64,000 nucleotides of DNA, taken from assembly GCA_038363005.1 (NCBI GenBank), contig JBBQBI010000011.1, positions 72,115 to 136,114 on the forward strand, written 5' to 3'. Below are positions 25,712 to 34,655 of the stretch, one piece after another. The notes under the pieces were generated by a model, which was not told the DNA's origin, ran no database searches, and saw only the letters and a program-made list of their open reading frames with translations. Positions within the stretch are counted from its first letter, which is position 1; each line of letters opens with the position of its first letter. A program made the position numbers and the translations under genes. The DNA is from JAKOWB01 sp038363005 (GTDB taxonomy: Bacteria > Pseudomonadota > Alphaproteobacteria > Kiloniellales > JACOMY01).

Positions 25712-27466
25712 ATGAACATCTTCAAAGATTTCCAGGGCTGGGTTAATAGCCAGCTCGAGGCCATGATGGCGGCTGGCACGCTGCCGGCGGGCCTCGACAT
25801 CGGCAAGGTGACGGTGGAGCCGCCGCGCGACCCCAGCCATGGCGAACTCTCGACCAACGCCGCGATGGTGCTGGCCAAGCCGGCCGGGCAGCCGCCGCGC
25901 GCCCTGGCCGAGCTGCTGGTGGAGCGGCTGCAGCAGCACCCGCTGGTCACCGAGGCCTCGATCGCCGGGCCCGGCTTCGTCAACTGGCGCCTGCAGCCCG
26001 AGGTCTGGCGCGGCGTGGTGCCGGCCATCCTGCGCAGCGGCGCGGCCTTCGGCGACAGCGACCTGGGGCAGGGGGTAAAGGTCAACGTCGAGTACGTCTC
26101 AGCCAATCCGACCGGGCCGCTGACCGTTGGCCACGCGCGCGGCGCGGTGTTCGGCGACGCGCTGGCGGGCCTGTTGCAAAAGGCCGGCTTCGAGGTGACC
26201 AAGGAATACTACATCAACGACGCCGGCGGGCAGGTCGACACCTTGGCGCGCTCCACTTTCCTGCGCTATCGCGAAGCGCTGGGCCTGGGCGCGGCGGAGA
26301 TTCCCCCCGGCTTCTATCCCGGCGAGTACCTGAAGGACGTCGGCCAGGCGCTAGCCGCGCGCGACGGCGCCAAGTGGGCCGAGCAGCCGGAAGCGACCTG
26401 GCTGGCGCCGGTGCGGGCCTTCGCCATCGAAGCCTTGATGGCGGAGGTCAAGACCGACCTGGCGGGCCTCGGCATTCACCAGGACGTCTATACCTCCGAG
26501 CGCGCGCTGGTGGAGGCGGGGGCCGTGCTGGAGGTCGAGAAGACCCTGCGGGCCCGCGACCTGATCTATGTCGGCGTGCTGGAGCCGCCCAAGGGCAAGA
26601 CGCCGGACGACTGGGAGCCGCGGCCGCAGACGCTGTTCCGCGCCACCCGCTTCGGCGACGACGTCGACCGGCCGCTGCAGAAGTCGGACGGCTCCTGGAC
26701 CTACTTTGCCAACGACATGGCCTATCACCTGGACAAGTTCCGCCGCGGTTTCGGGCAGCAGATCGACGTCTGGGGCGCCGACCACTCCGGCTACATCAAG
26801 CGGATGCAGGCGGCGGTCACCGCCCTGTCGGCCGGCGATGCCGTGCTGGACGTGAAGATCTGCCAGCTGGTCAAGCTGACCCGCGGCGGTCAGCCAGTCA
26901 AAATGTCCAAGCGTTCCGGTGACTTCGTGACGCTTCGTGAGGTCGTGGATGAGGTCGGCCGCGGGGTCGTGCGCTTCATTATGCTGACCCGCAAGAATGA
27001 CGCGCCGCTCGATTTCGACCTGGAGAAGGTGATGGAGCAGAGCCGGGACAACCCGGTCTTCTATGTCCAATATGCCCATGCCCGCGCCATGTCAGTGCTG
27101 CGCCACGCCGCCGAGGCTTTTCCGGAAATATCAAAAGAACCCGCGGAACTTGCCGCTATCCCTTTGAATCCCTTGACCGACTCCGGCGAGCTTGACGTAA
27201 TACGCAAACTGGCAGAGTGGCCGCGGGTTGTGGATAGCGCAGCGGAAGCGCACGAGCCGCATCGCATCGCCTTCTACCTCTACGATGTGGCGGCTGCGTT
27301 CCATGGCTTGTGGACCCGCGGAAAGGATGAGGCGGAGCTTCGCTTCCTCGTTCCTGGCCGGCCGGAGTTGACGGCCGCGCGTGTCGCCCTGGTGAGGGCG
27401 GTCGCCTGTGTCATTGCCTCCGGATTGCAGGTCTTCGGCGTGGAGCCGGTGGAGGAGATGCGCTGA
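25712..27466 (+). CDS. argS: Arginyl-tRNA synthetase
   Basis: A 584-residue class I aminoacyl-tRNA synthetase. The N-terminal ArgS additional domain is followed by the HIGH-type motif NPTGPLTVGHARG near residue 131 and the KMSK-type motif VKMSKRSGDF near residue 396. The C-terminal DALR anticodon-binding domain closes the protein. It begins on the base after the dgt stop codon and ends sharing an A with the following ATG. The stretch 27120-27245 in the DALR domain uses codons rare elsewhere (ATA twice, TCA, AAA), unlike the rest of the gene. The protein motifs there still look normal. Confidence 0.97.
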   Translation: MNIFKDFQGWVNSQLEAMMAAGTLPAGLDIGKVTVEPPRDPSHGELSTNAAMVLAKPAGQPPRALAELLVERLQQHPLVTEASIAGPGFVNWRLQPEVWRGVVPAILRSGAAFGDSDLGQGVKVNVEYVSANPTGPLTVGHARGAVFGDALAGLLQKAGFEVTKEYYINDAGGQVDTLARSTFLRYREALGLGAAEIPPGFYPGEYLKDVGQALAARDGAKWAEQPEATWLAPVRAFAIEALMAEVKTDLAGLGIHQDVYTSERALVEAGAVLEVEKTLRARDLIYVGVLEPPKGKTPDDWEPRPQTLFRATRFGDDVDRPLQKSDGSWTYFANDMAYHLDKFRRGFGQQIDVWGADHSGYIKRMQAAVTALSAGDAVLDVKICQLVKLTRGGQPVKMSKRSGDFVTLREVVDEVGRGVVRFIMLTRKNDAPLDFDLEKVMEQSRDNPVFYVQYAHARAMSVLRHAAEAFPEISKEPAELAAIPLNPLTDSGELDVIRKLAEWPRVVDSAAEAHEPHRIAFYLYDVAAAFHGLWTRGKDEAELRFLVPGRPELTAARVALVRAVACVIASGLQVFGVEPVEEMR

Positions 27467-28590
27467 TGTCGAACGAAATCCGACCGGAGGATATCCGCCG
27501 GATCGCCGCCGCCAAGGAACGGCAGGTCCTGGGCGAGGACGGCATTCGCCGTTTCGCCGATCCATCGCTCGACCTGAGCCGTGGCGAGGCACTGCCGCGC
27601 ACGCCTTATGGCACCCAGGGTCACAGCGTGGCGCCTGTCGCGCCGCGCCCGCCGGCCGCGCGGGGACCCTATGACCGCAATCCCCGCGCCGCCTTCGATC
27701 GCGTGGCCCCGGCGGCGCCACCGCCGCCGACCTATCCGCCGGTCTATGAGCGCGCGCCGCTGGCCGCCGATGAGATGGCCCAGCGCGACGCGGGCGAGCG
27801 GTCCGAGCCGGGCGACGAAGACTTCGGCATGCCGGCGGCCTATACCGCGCCGGCCTTTGGCCGCGATGACGAGTACTTCGACGAGGCGCCCAAGCGCCGC
27901 CGCCGCACCCTGCCGATGGCGGTCGCCGGTCTGGCGCTGGTCGGCTTCGCCGCGCTGGTCTGGTACGCCTATGACTGGGGCAGCAGCGGCAGTGTCACCG
28001 GCCAGGCGCCGGTCATCGCCGCCGCGCCGGGACCTGACAAGGTCAAGCCGGCCGACGAGGGCGGCATCCAGGTGCCGAATCAGGAGGCAACGGTGCTCAA
28101 CCCCGGCGCCGCCAAGCCCACCACCGAAGTGCTGATGCCGCCGCCGGAAGAGCCGGTGGCGGCGCCGCCGCCCGCGCCACCCGCGCCGGCGGCCGTGACC
28201 ACGACGCAGCCGGTCGAGCAGCCGGCCGTCGTGCTGTCGCCCGCGCCGGCACCTACGCCGGCCGCGGCCCCGCCCAGTCCGCCCCCGGCGACGGTGACCA
28301 CCGCCGCCGTGCCGGTCACCGGTGGCGCCACCATCGCCGCCGGCGACTTCCTGATCCAGCTTGCCTCGCTGACCTCGCCGGAAGCGGCGCAGAAGGCCTG
28401 GGGCAAGCTGCAGAAGGATCACCCGGGGCTGCTGGGCGACATGGCCCTGTCTATCCAGGAGGCCGACATCACCGGCAAAGGCAAGTACTTCCGGGTCCAG
28501 GCTGGCCCGCTGCCCAACCGCGCCACGGCCGACGACATGTGCGCGCAGCTGAAGGCGCAGAAGCAGGACTGCATCGTGGTGAAGCGGTAG
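27466..28590 (+). CDS. SPOR-domain cell-division/peptidoglycan-binding protein
   Basis: A 374-residue single-pass inner-membrane protein. A cytoplasmic region of about 145 residues, rich in charged residues and proline, is followed by one transmembrane helix (LPMAVAGLALVGFAALVWYAY). A long Pro/Ala linker of about 120 residues then leads to a C-terminal SPOR domain (from about residue 290: GDFLIQLASLTSPEAAQKAW, KYFRVQAGPLPNRATADDMC). SPOR domains bind denuded glycan strands at the division septum. The topology is that of FtsN/DedD-like proteins. The start overlaps the argS stop (TGATG), and nagZ lies 137 bases downstream. That gap holds only a T-rich GCTTTTTCT stretch. Confidence 0.9.
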   Translation: MSNEIRPEDIRRIAAAKERQVLGEDGIRRFADPSLDLSRGEALPRTPYGTQGHSVAPVAPRPPAARGPYDRNPRAAFDRVAPAAPPPPTYPPVYERAPLAADEMAQRDAGERSEPGDEDFGMPAAYTAPAFGRDDEYFDEAPKRRRRTLPMAVAGLALVGFAALVWYAYDWGSSGSVTGQAPVIAAAPGPDKVKPADEGGIQVPNQEATVLNPGAAKPTTEVLMPPPEEPVAAPPPAPPAPAAVTTTQPVEQPAVVLSPAPAPTPAAAPPSPPPATVTTAAVPVTGGATIAAGDFLIQLASLTSPEAAQKAWGKLQKDHPGLLGDMALSIQEADITGKGKYFRVQAGPLPNRATADDMCAQLKAQKQDCIVVKR

Positions 28591-28727
28591 CCGCCACGGT
28601 GCCGGCCGCCACTCCTCCTCGGCGTGCGGGGACTAGCTTTTTCTACTCCAGCACCAGCCGCATCCTAAGGCGTCGGGCGGCAGTCCGGCATCTTGAAGGA
28701 TGGGCCAGCAGCACGAAGCCCTGACCC

Positions 28728-29759
28728 ATGCCCGCCGCCATCATAATCGACCCCGTCGGCCCGCAGCTTAGCGACGAGGAGCGCGCCTTCTTCCGCAATC
28801 TCGATCCGCTGGGCTTCATCCTCTTCGCCCGCCACATCCAGTCGCCGCAGCAGGTCCGCGACCTGACCGCCGAGCTGCGGGACCTGGTCGGGCGGCCAGA
28901 TGCGCCGATCATGCTCGACCAGGAGGGCGGCCGGGTACAGCGCCTGAAACCGCCGACCTGGCGTGCCGCGCCGGCGGCCGAACGCTTCGGCGCACTGGCG
29001 TCGCGGGACCTGGCCGCAGCGCGTCAGGCGGTCCGGCAGAACCATCGCCTGCTGGCCGGCGAGCTGCTTGACCTGGGCATTGACGTCGACTGCGCGCCGG
29101 TGGTCGACCTCCGGCTGCCAGGCGCGCACGACGTGATCGGCAACCGTTCCTTCGGCGCCGACCCGCTGCTGGTCGCCGACCTGGGCCGCGCCGCCATGGA
29201 GGGGCTGCTGGCCGGCGGCGTGCAGCCCATCGTCAAGCACATTCCCGGCCACGGCCGCGCGCTGGTCGACAGCCACCACGCCCTGCCGCGCTGCGCCACG
29301 CCGCTGGACGAGCTGATCGCCAGCGACTTCCTGCCCTTTCGCTTGCTACGCGACGCGCCCTGGGCGATGACCGCGCATGTGGTCTTCGAGGCCATCGACC
29401 CCACCCAATCGGCCACCACCTCGACCAAGGTGATCGGCGAGGTGATTCGCGGCCACATTGGCTTCGACGGGCTGTTGATTTCCGACGACCTGCTGATGCG
29501 GGCGATCGCTGATCCCGGCGGCGACAACCGGCGCGATGCCGTGGGTGACAGCGCCCGCGCCGCGCTGGCTGCCGGTTGCGACCTGCTGCTGCACTGCAAC
29601 GGCACCTTGGAGGAGAAGCGGGCGGTGGCCGGCTGCGCCCCGGCGCTGACCGCCGCGGCCGAGCGCCGCTTCCGCCGGGCCCGGGCGCAGGTGGCGGCGG
29701 CCGAACGCACCGCGCTGCCCGACCCGGCGGCGCTTGACGTGCTGCTGGCGAGCGCTTAA
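28728..29759 (+). CDS. nagZ: Beta-N-acetylhexosaminidase NagZ
   Basis: A 343-residue family 3 glycosidase that removes N-acetylglucosamine from anhydromuropeptides during peptidoglycan recycling in the cytoplasm. MLDQEGGRVQRL carries substrate contacts, KHIPGHGRALVDSHHALP contains the mobile-loop Asp-His pair used as acid/base, and LLISDDLLMRAI contains the catalytic Asp nucleophile. All are present and ordered. The ATG at 28728 has only a poor ribosome site (CCCTGACCC). Located between the SPOR protein and scpA, as in many alphaproteobacteria. Confidence 0.95.
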   Translation: MPAAIIIDPVGPQLSDEERAFFRNLDPLGFILFARHIQSPQQVRDLTAELRDLVGRPDAPIMLDQEGGRVQRLKPPTWRAAPAAERFGALASRDLAAARQAVRQNHRLLAGELLDLGIDVDCAPVVDLRLPGAHDVIGNRSFGADPLLVADLGRAAMEGLLAGGVQPIVKHIPGHGRALVDSHHALPRCATPLDELIASDFLPFRLLRDAPWAMTAHVVFEAIDPTQSATTSTKVIGEVIRGHIGFDGLLISDDLLMRAIADPGGDNRRDAVGDSARAALAAGCDLLLHCNGTLEEKRAVAGCAPALTAAAERRFRRARAQVAAAERTALPDPAALDVLLASA

Positions 29760-29827
29760 AGCCGCCGCTCCCCGGGTGGCCGTTCCTTTGCTAAGGTCTC
29801 CGGGGCAGGGAAGGACCCGCACCCGGG

Positions 29828-30628
29828 ATGGTCGACGTCGTAGAGCAGCCGCGCTTCGAGGAGGAGCGCCCCGTACCCGACGAGGCCGAGGCCTTCAGCC
29901 TGGCGCTGGAGGGCTATGAGGGGCCGATCGACGTCCTGCTGCAGCTGGCCCGCGACCAGAAGGTCGACATCACCAAGATCTCCATCCTGGCGCTGGCCGA
30001 CCAGTACCTGGCCTTCATCCAGCAGAGCCGCCACCTGCGGATCGAGATCGCGGCCGACTACCTCGTCATGGCGGCCTGGCTGGCCTACCTGAAATCGCGC
30101 CTGCTGATCCCCGAGCCGGAAGAGCTTGAGGGTGGCGAGCCGACCGGCGCCGAGATGGCTGCCGCGCTGGCCTTCCAGCTGCAACGCCTGCAGGCCATGC
30201 GCGACGCCGGCGTCAGCATCATGGCACTGCCCCGCCTTGGCATAGACATCTTCGCCCGCGGCGAGACGCAGCAGGTCGAGGTGGTCAGCAAGAACGTCTA
30301 CGCCGTGTCGCTCTATGACCTGCTGAAGGCCTATGGCGAGGTGAAGGGCCGCAGCAACGTGCCGATGCTGCGCATCCCGCCGCCCGAGCTCTATTCCATC
30401 GAAGACGCCATCCACCGCCTGGGCCGCATGCTGGGCGACCTGCCTGGCTGGCGGCAGCTGGGCGCCTTCCTGCCGACCGACCTGGCGCCCAGTGGCCTGA
30501 AGTGGCGCTCGGCCGTGGCCTCGACCTTTGGCGCGGCGCTGGAAATGGTGCGCCAGGGCAAGGCCCGGCTGCGCCAGGACGGCACCTTCGGCCCGATCTA
30601 CCTGCAAGGGATCCGCGATCCGCAATGA
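29828..30628 (+). CDS. scpA: Segregation and condensation protein A
   Basis: A 266-residue kleisin that bridges the SMC ATPase heads with ScpB in chromosome condensation and segregation. The N-terminal signature is clear (FSLALEGYEGPIDVLLQLARDQKVDITKISI), as is AADYLVMAAWLAYLKSRLLIP. The central linker is followed by a winged-helix C-terminus. Start ATG 29828 follows GGGAAGG by about 14 bases. The stop overlaps the scpB start (ATGA), indicating coupled translation of the two partners. No smc gene is in the window. Confidence 0.95.
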   Translation: MVDVVEQPRFEEERPVPDEAEAFSLALEGYEGPIDVLLQLARDQKVDITKISILALADQYLAFIQQSRHLRIEIAADYLVMAAWLAYLKSRLLIPEPEELEGGEPTGAEMAAALAFQLQRLQAMRDAGVSIMALPRLGIDIFARGETQQVEVVSKNVYAVSLYDLLKAYGEVKGRSNVPMLRIPPPELYSIEDAIHRLGRMLGDLPGWRQLGAFLPTDLAPSGLKWRSAVASTFGAALEMVRQGKARLRQDGTFGPIYLQGIRDPQ

Positions 30629-31476
30629 CCGATCATTTCCAGTTGCTGCGCTCGCTTGAGGCGCTGCTGTTCGCTGCCAGTGAGCCACAGACGCCGGCGC
30701 TGCTGGCCCGTTCGCTGCCCGAGGGCGCCGACGTGCCGCAGCTGCTGGAGGAGCTGGCCGGGCTCTACGGCAATCGCGGCGTGGCGCTGACCCGCATTGG
30801 CGAGGGCTATGCCTTTCGCACCGCGACCGACCTGGCGCACCTGTTCGCGCGCGAGCAGACGCTGCAGAAGAAGCTGACCCGGGCCGCTGTGGAAAGCCTG
30901 GCGATCATCGCCTACCACCAGCCGGTGACCCGGGCCGAGATCGAAGAGATTCGCGGCGTGGCGCTCTCCAAGGGGACGCTCGATACCCTGCTGGAAGCCG
31001 GCTGGATCCAGCCGCGCGGTCGCCGCGAAGTGCCGGGCCGGCCGGTCACCTGGGGCAGTACCGACGCCTTCCTCAATCACTTCGGCCTGGAAAGCCTGAC
31101 GTCCCTGCCAGGGGTCGAGGAGCTGAAGGCCGCTGGTCTGCTCGACACCCGCCCGGCGGTGACCGCCTTGGCCGAACGTGGCCTGCTGACGCCGCTGGCG
31201 GGCGGCGACGGTGGGCTGCCGCCGGCGCTGGAGGATGCCGCCGAGGAGACCGAGGAGGAGTTGCTGGCCGAGGACTTCGGCGAGGCACTACTGGAGGGCG
31301 ACGAAGTAGACGCCACGGCGGAACACGACGCCTCGCCGACTGACGAGTCCACCGCCGACGAAGAGCAGCCAACCGAGGAAACCGACGACGGCGCCACGGA
31401 CGAGCCCGACGCTGAAGCCGAGGACGACGACGCGGAGCGGCCCAGGCCGGCGCCCGCGTCGGTTGACGAGCGCTAG
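30625..31476 (+). CDS. scpB: Segregation and condensation protein B
   Basis: A 283-residue protein with two winged-helix domains in residues about 1-190, including LRSLEALLFAASEPQ, LTRAAVESLAIIAYHQPVTRAEIEEIRG, RREVPGRPVTWGST and the second-domain end FLNHFGLESLTSLPGVEEL. The last 75 or so residues are an unusually acidic, low-complexity tail (ETEEELLAEDFGEALLEGDE and onward) not needed for the fold. Tails of this kind occur in some alphaproteobacteria. It dimerises and stabilises the ScpA-SMC complex. Start is fixed by the ATGA overlap with scpA. A longer upstream frame is rejected. Confidence 0.95.
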   Translation: MTDHFQLLRSLEALLFAASEPQTPALLARSLPEGADVPQLLEELAGLYGNRGVALTRIGEGYAFRTATDLAHLFAREQTLQKKLTRAAVESLAIIAYHQPVTRAEIEEIRGVALSKGTLDTLLEAGWIQPRGRREVPGRPVTWGSTDAFLNHFGLESLTSLPGVEELKAAGLLDTRPAVTALAERGLLTPLAGGDGGLPPALEDAAEETEEELLAEDFGEALLEGDEVDATAEHDASPTDESTADEEQPTEETDDGATDEPDAEAEDDDAERPRPAPASVDER

Positions 31477-31494
31477 GCCAGCGGCGCCGGCAAC

Positions 31495-32580
31495 ATGAGC
31501 GCCGTCAGCGTCGCCCTTGGACTCGACGAGGTCCATCACCGCTTCGACCAGCTGGAGGCCGTCGCCGGGGTCAGCCTGACCGTGGCGCCGGGCGAACTGG
31601 TGTGTCTGCTGGGGCCTTCGGGCTGTGGCAAGACCACCGTGCTGCGCCTGGCTGCCGGGCTGGAGCAGCTGCAGCAGGGCCGCATCTCCATCGCCGACAC
31701 CGTGGTGGCCGGCGCTGGCCGCGACCTGCCGCCCGAGCAGCGCGGCGTCGGGCTGGTGTTCCAGGACTTCGCGCTGTTTCCCCACCTGTCGGTGGCCGAG
31801 AACGTCGGCTTCGGACTGCGCGGCCGCGGTCGTGGCGAACGGGCGCGGCAGGTGGCCGCGGTGCTGGCGCAGGTTCGCCTCTCCGACTATGCCGACACCT
31901 ATCCGCACCAGCTCTCGGGTGGGCAGCAGCAGCGCGTGGCGCTGGCGCGGGCCATGGCCCCGGCGCCCAAGGTCATGCTGCTGGACGAACCCTTTTCCGG
32001 CCTCGACGTCAGCCTGCGCCGCGAGGTGCGGGACGAGGCGCTGCATGTGTTGAAATCCACCGGCATCGCCACCCTGATGGTCACCCACGACCCTGAGGAG
32101 GCCATGTTCATGGCCGACCGCATCGCGCTGATGCAGGCCGGGCGTTTCGAGCAGGTGGGCTCACCCAGCGAACTCTACTTCCAGCCGGCCAATCGCTTCG
32201 TCGCCGGATTCTTCGGCGAGGTGAATGCCCTGCCGGGCGAAGTGCGGAGCGGCAAGGTCGCCACCCCCCTGGGACCAGTCGCCGCACCTGGCCTGGCCGA
32301 CGGTGCGTCGGTGGAGGTGCTGATCCGCTCCGAAGGGCTGCTGCTGGGGGCTCTGGCCGTGGCCGGGTCGCGCACCCCGGTGGCGCCGGCCAGGGTGCTG
32401 GCGGCGCGGATGCTGGGCCGCACCAGCCTGGTGCATCTGGCTACGGCGGACGGGCAGGGCGGCTTGCTGCACCTGCACGCACGCGTGCCTGGCCGCTTCC
32501 TGCCGGCCGAGTCCAGCGAGCTGCCGGTGGCGCTGGATCCCAGCCTGGCCTTTGTCTTTGCGGCAGATGGACCCACATAG
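31495..32580 (+). CDS. ABC transporter ATP-binding protein, iron(III)/polyamine (FbpC/PotA-like) type
   Basis: A 361-residue import-type ATPase. Walker A LLGPSGCGKTTVLRL near residue 40, Q-loop VFQDFALFPHLSVAENV, signature YPHQLSGGQQQRVALARAMA, Walker B KVMLLDEPFSGLD and switch His in MVTHDPEEAMFMADRI are complete. The C-terminal 120 residues form a TOBE-like domain, as in FbpC/PotA/MalK-type importers. No permease or binding-protein gene is nearby, so it must work with subunits encoded elsewhere or be an orphan. It sits between scpB and tatA, 18 bases after the scpB stop, a position where most relatives have no ABC gene. Confidence 0.92.
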   Translation: MSAVSVALGLDEVHHRFDQLEAVAGVSLTVAPGELVCLLGPSGCGKTTVLRLAAGLEQLQQGRISIADTVVAGAGRDLPPEQRGVGLVFQDFALFPHLSVAENVGFGLRGRGRGERARQVAAVLAQVRLSDYADTYPHQLSGGQQQRVALARAMAPAPKVMLLDEPFSGLDVSLRREVRDEALHVLKSTGIATLMVTHDPEEAMFMADRIALMQAGRFEQVGSPSELYFQPANRFVAGFFGEVNALPGEVRSGKVATPLGPVAAPGLADGASVEVLIRSEGLLLGALAVAGSRTPVAPARVLAARMLGRTSLVHLATADGQGGLLHLHARVPGRFLPAESSELPVALDPSLAFVFAADGPT

Positions 32581-32612
32581 ACTAGGATCGGTGTTGGCTG
32601 GGCCTTGGCGCG

Positions 32613-32641
32613 TTGCAGCAGCGTGGGCTTTGCGCCATAGT
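32613..32641 (+). promoter_or_regulatory. Candidate promoter of tatABC
   Basis: TTGCAG (32613-32618) is followed after 17 bases by CATAGT (32636-32641), much like the yajC promoter at 40570. It lies in the 171-base gap before tatA, leaving a GC-rich leader of about 100 bases. Confidence 0.4.
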
Positions 32642-32751
32642 CCGGCCCCGATTTCCACGGCCGGGCCCGGTGGGCGCGGCAACCAGCTCCGGCGGCGGCG
32701 GCGACCGCGGCCTGAACGGAGAACGGCAACAGGGGTTTGGAGTTCCTTACG

Positions 32752-33048
32752 ATGACCATCATCACCGATACCTCGGCCCCGGCCGAACTGGCCTTCATCG
32801 GCTCCATGAGCATCTGGCACTGGATGATCGTGCTGGTCGTGGTGCTGCTGCTGTTCGGCGGCGGCGGCAAGATCCCGCGGCTGATGAAGGACCTCGGCAC
32901 CGGCGTGAAGTCCTTCAAGAAGGGCATCAAGGAAGACGACAAGCCGGAATCGGCACCGACGTCCACGACCACGGCCGCGTCGCCCGTGATCGAAGGCTCG
33001 GCCCAGCCGAGTGGTGAGAGCAAGGACAAGACGGCCGCCAACGGCTGA
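32752..33048 (+). CDS. tatA: Sec-independent translocase subunit TatA
   Basis: A 98-residue protein. The TatA core is MSIWHWMIVLVVVLLLFGGG followed by the amphipathic helix KIPRLMKDLGTGVKSFKKGI and an acidic, Ser/Thr-rich tail. TatA oligomers form the passage for folded proteins. ATG 32752 has GGAG at good spacing and would add 18 residues (MTIITDTSAPAELAFIGS) before the usual TatA start. The internal ATG at 32806 gives the textbook N-terminus but has a weak ribosome site. I report the longer form because of the GGAG. It is the first gene of a tatABC operon. Confidence 0.92.
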   Translation: MTIITDTSAPAELAFIGSMSIWHWMIVLVVVLLLFGGGGKIPRLMKDLGTGVKSFKKGIKEDDKPESAPTSTTTAASPVIEGSAQPSGESKDKTAANG

Positions 33049-33111
33049 AAGTCGGGTCGTCGGGCACCGGGCTGGTTTTAGCCCGCCCCGCCCCACGGCC
33101 GGAGTGAAGCG

Positions 33112-33681
33112 ATGTTCGATGTTGGCTGGTCCGAAATGGCGGTGATTGCCCTGGTGGCCCTTGTGGTCCTGGGGCCCAAAGAGCTGCCGCAGGCGATGAA
33201 GACCTTCGCCTCCTTCACGCGGAAGATGCAGCGCTATGCGCGGGACTTCCGTTCCGGCGTCGACAACATCATCCGCGAGGCTGAACTCGACGACGCCAAG
33301 AAGGCGCTCGATGCCGTGCGGGTGAACCCGAAGAGCGCGATGCAGAAGCTAGTCGACCCGACTGGCGAGACGCTGGCCGCGGTGAGCGACGTGGAAAAGG
33401 CGGCCCGTGACAAGGGCGACAGCAAGCCCGCCATCGCCACGCCGGTTGACGCCAAGCCTGTGGAGACCAAGCCAGCGGAAGCCAAGACCGATGGGCCGTC
33501 CGCCGCGGCCGAGGCGGCGCCCAGCAACGTCATCATACAGCCCACCAACATGGCACCGCCGCATTCGATCCGGCCGCCGGCGCCGCGTGAACCTGTCCCG
33601 GTCGCCAAGCGCGAACCGGCGCCGGAACCGGCGCGGGCGAAGGTCGAGGGCGGCGAGCCGCCGGCCGGCGAGACCACATGA
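33112..33681 (+). CDS. tatB: Sec-independent translocase subunit TatB
   Basis: A 189-residue protein that joins TatC to form the twin-arginine signal-peptide receptor. The N-terminal helix MFDVGWSEMAVIALVALVVL ends in the characteristic GPKELP hinge. An amphipathic helix with AMKTFASFTRKMQRYARDF follows, then a helical segment and a long Pro/Ala/Lys-rich tail. These features separate it from the shorter TatA upstream. Its last four bases overlap the tatC start (ATGA). ATG 33112 follows GGAGTGAAGC. Confidence 0.94.
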   Translation: MFDVGWSEMAVIALVALVVLGPKELPQAMKTFASFTRKMQRYARDFRSGVDNIIREAELDDAKKALDAVRVNPKSAMQKLVDPTGETLAAVSDVEKAARDKGDSKPAIATPVDAKPVETKPAEAKTDGPSAAAEAAPSNVIIQPTNMAPPHSIRPPAPREPVPVAKREPAPEPARAKVEGGEPPAGETT

Positions 33682-34583
33682 AGTCCGACACCGCTGTGGC
33701 CGACGACAAGAAGATGCCGCTGCTCGATCACATCATCGAGCTGCGCAATCGCATGCTGTGGTGCATCGGCGGGCTGGTGGTGATCTTCTTGGCCACTTTC
33801 CTGCTGGCGGCCACCGACATCTACAATTTCCTGGTCCAGCCGCTGGCCGACATCCTGCTGGCGAAGGGCGCCACCCACCAGGCGCGCATGATCTTCACCG
33901 ACCTGACGGAGTTCTTCTTCACCAAGGTCAAGGTGTCGTTCTTCTTCGCTGCCTTCATCTGCGCTCCGCTGTTCCTGTCGCAGCTCTGGCTGTTCGTCGC
34001 TCCTGGCCTGTATCGCAACGAGAAGAAGGCGCTGCGGCCCTTCCTTTTCGCCACGCCCTTCTTGTTCCTGGGCGGCGCCGCGATGGTCTATTACGCGCTG
34101 ATGCCGATGGCTTGGCAGTTCTTCCTGTCGTTCGAGCAGACCGGCGAGGCGGCCAAGGGCACCTTGGACATCGTGCTGGAGCCCAAGGTGAACGAGTACC
34201 TGGGCCTGGTGATGATGCTGATCTTCGCCTTCGGCCTGGCCTTCCAGCTGCCGGTGGTCCTGGCGCTGCTGGCGCGGGTCGGCATCGCGTCCTCTAAGGG
34301 ACTGGCGCGCACCCGGCGCTATGCCATCGTCATCGTCTTCGTCTTCGCCGCCATCTTCACGCCGCCGGATCCGATCAGCCAGCTGACGCTCGCGGTGCCG
34401 ATCATCCTGCTCTACGAAATCTCCATCTGGGTCGCCCGGTCGATCGAAAAGCAGCGCGCCAAGGAAAAGGCCGCGAAGTCGGACGGCGAGGATGATGACG
34501 ACGACGAGGATGACGAGGACGAGGACTCGGATGACGCCGAGGCAAAGTCGGTCACCGATACCAAGCCCTTGCCGAAGAGCTGA
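33678..34583 (+). CDS. tatC: Sec-independent translocase subunit TatC
   Basis: A 301-residue, six-helix inner-membrane protein, the core of the twin-arginine receptor. MPLLDHIIELRNRMLW at the N-terminus and the FFTKVKVSFFFAAFICAPLFLSQ, FVAPGLYRNEKK, FAFGLAFQLPVVLALL and FTPPDPISQLTLAVPIILLYE segments are diagnostic. The last 50 residues form an extremely acidic cytoplasmic tail (a run of Asp/Glu from about residue 273), longer than in E. coli. Start overlaps the tatB stop, so the two are translationally coupled. serS follows after 72 bases. Confidence 0.96.
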   Translation: MKSDTAVADDKKMPLLDHIIELRNRMLWCIGGLVVIFLATFLLAATDIYNFLVQPLADILLAKGATHQARMIFTDLTEFFFTKVKVSFFFAAFICAPLFLSQLWLFVAPGLYRNEKKALRPFLFATPFLFLGGAAMVYYALMPMAWQFFLSFEQTGEAAKGTLDIVLEPKVNEYLGLVMMLIFAFGLAFQLPVVLALLARVGIASSKGLARTRRYAIVIVFVFAAIFTPPDPISQLTLAVPIILLYEISIWVARSIEKQRAKEKAAKSDGEDDDDDEDDEDEDSDDAEAKSVTDTKPLPKS

Positions 34584-34599
34584 GCCTGCTTCCTGGACG

Positions 34600-34633
34600 C
34601 CGCGCGCGGCAGTGCCTATAACGCGCGCGGTTT
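34600..34633 (+). terminator. Possible weak terminator or attenuator between tatC and serS
   Basis: CCGCGCGC (34600-34607) can pair with GCGCGCGG (34623-34630) around a 15-base loop, followed by TTT. The loop contains TATAAC (34617-34622), a possible -10 box for serS. The structure could end the tatABC transcript, or be incidental in such GC-rich DNA. Confidence 0.25.
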
Positions 34634-34655
34634 CCCTCAGCTGACGGCCTGTCTC

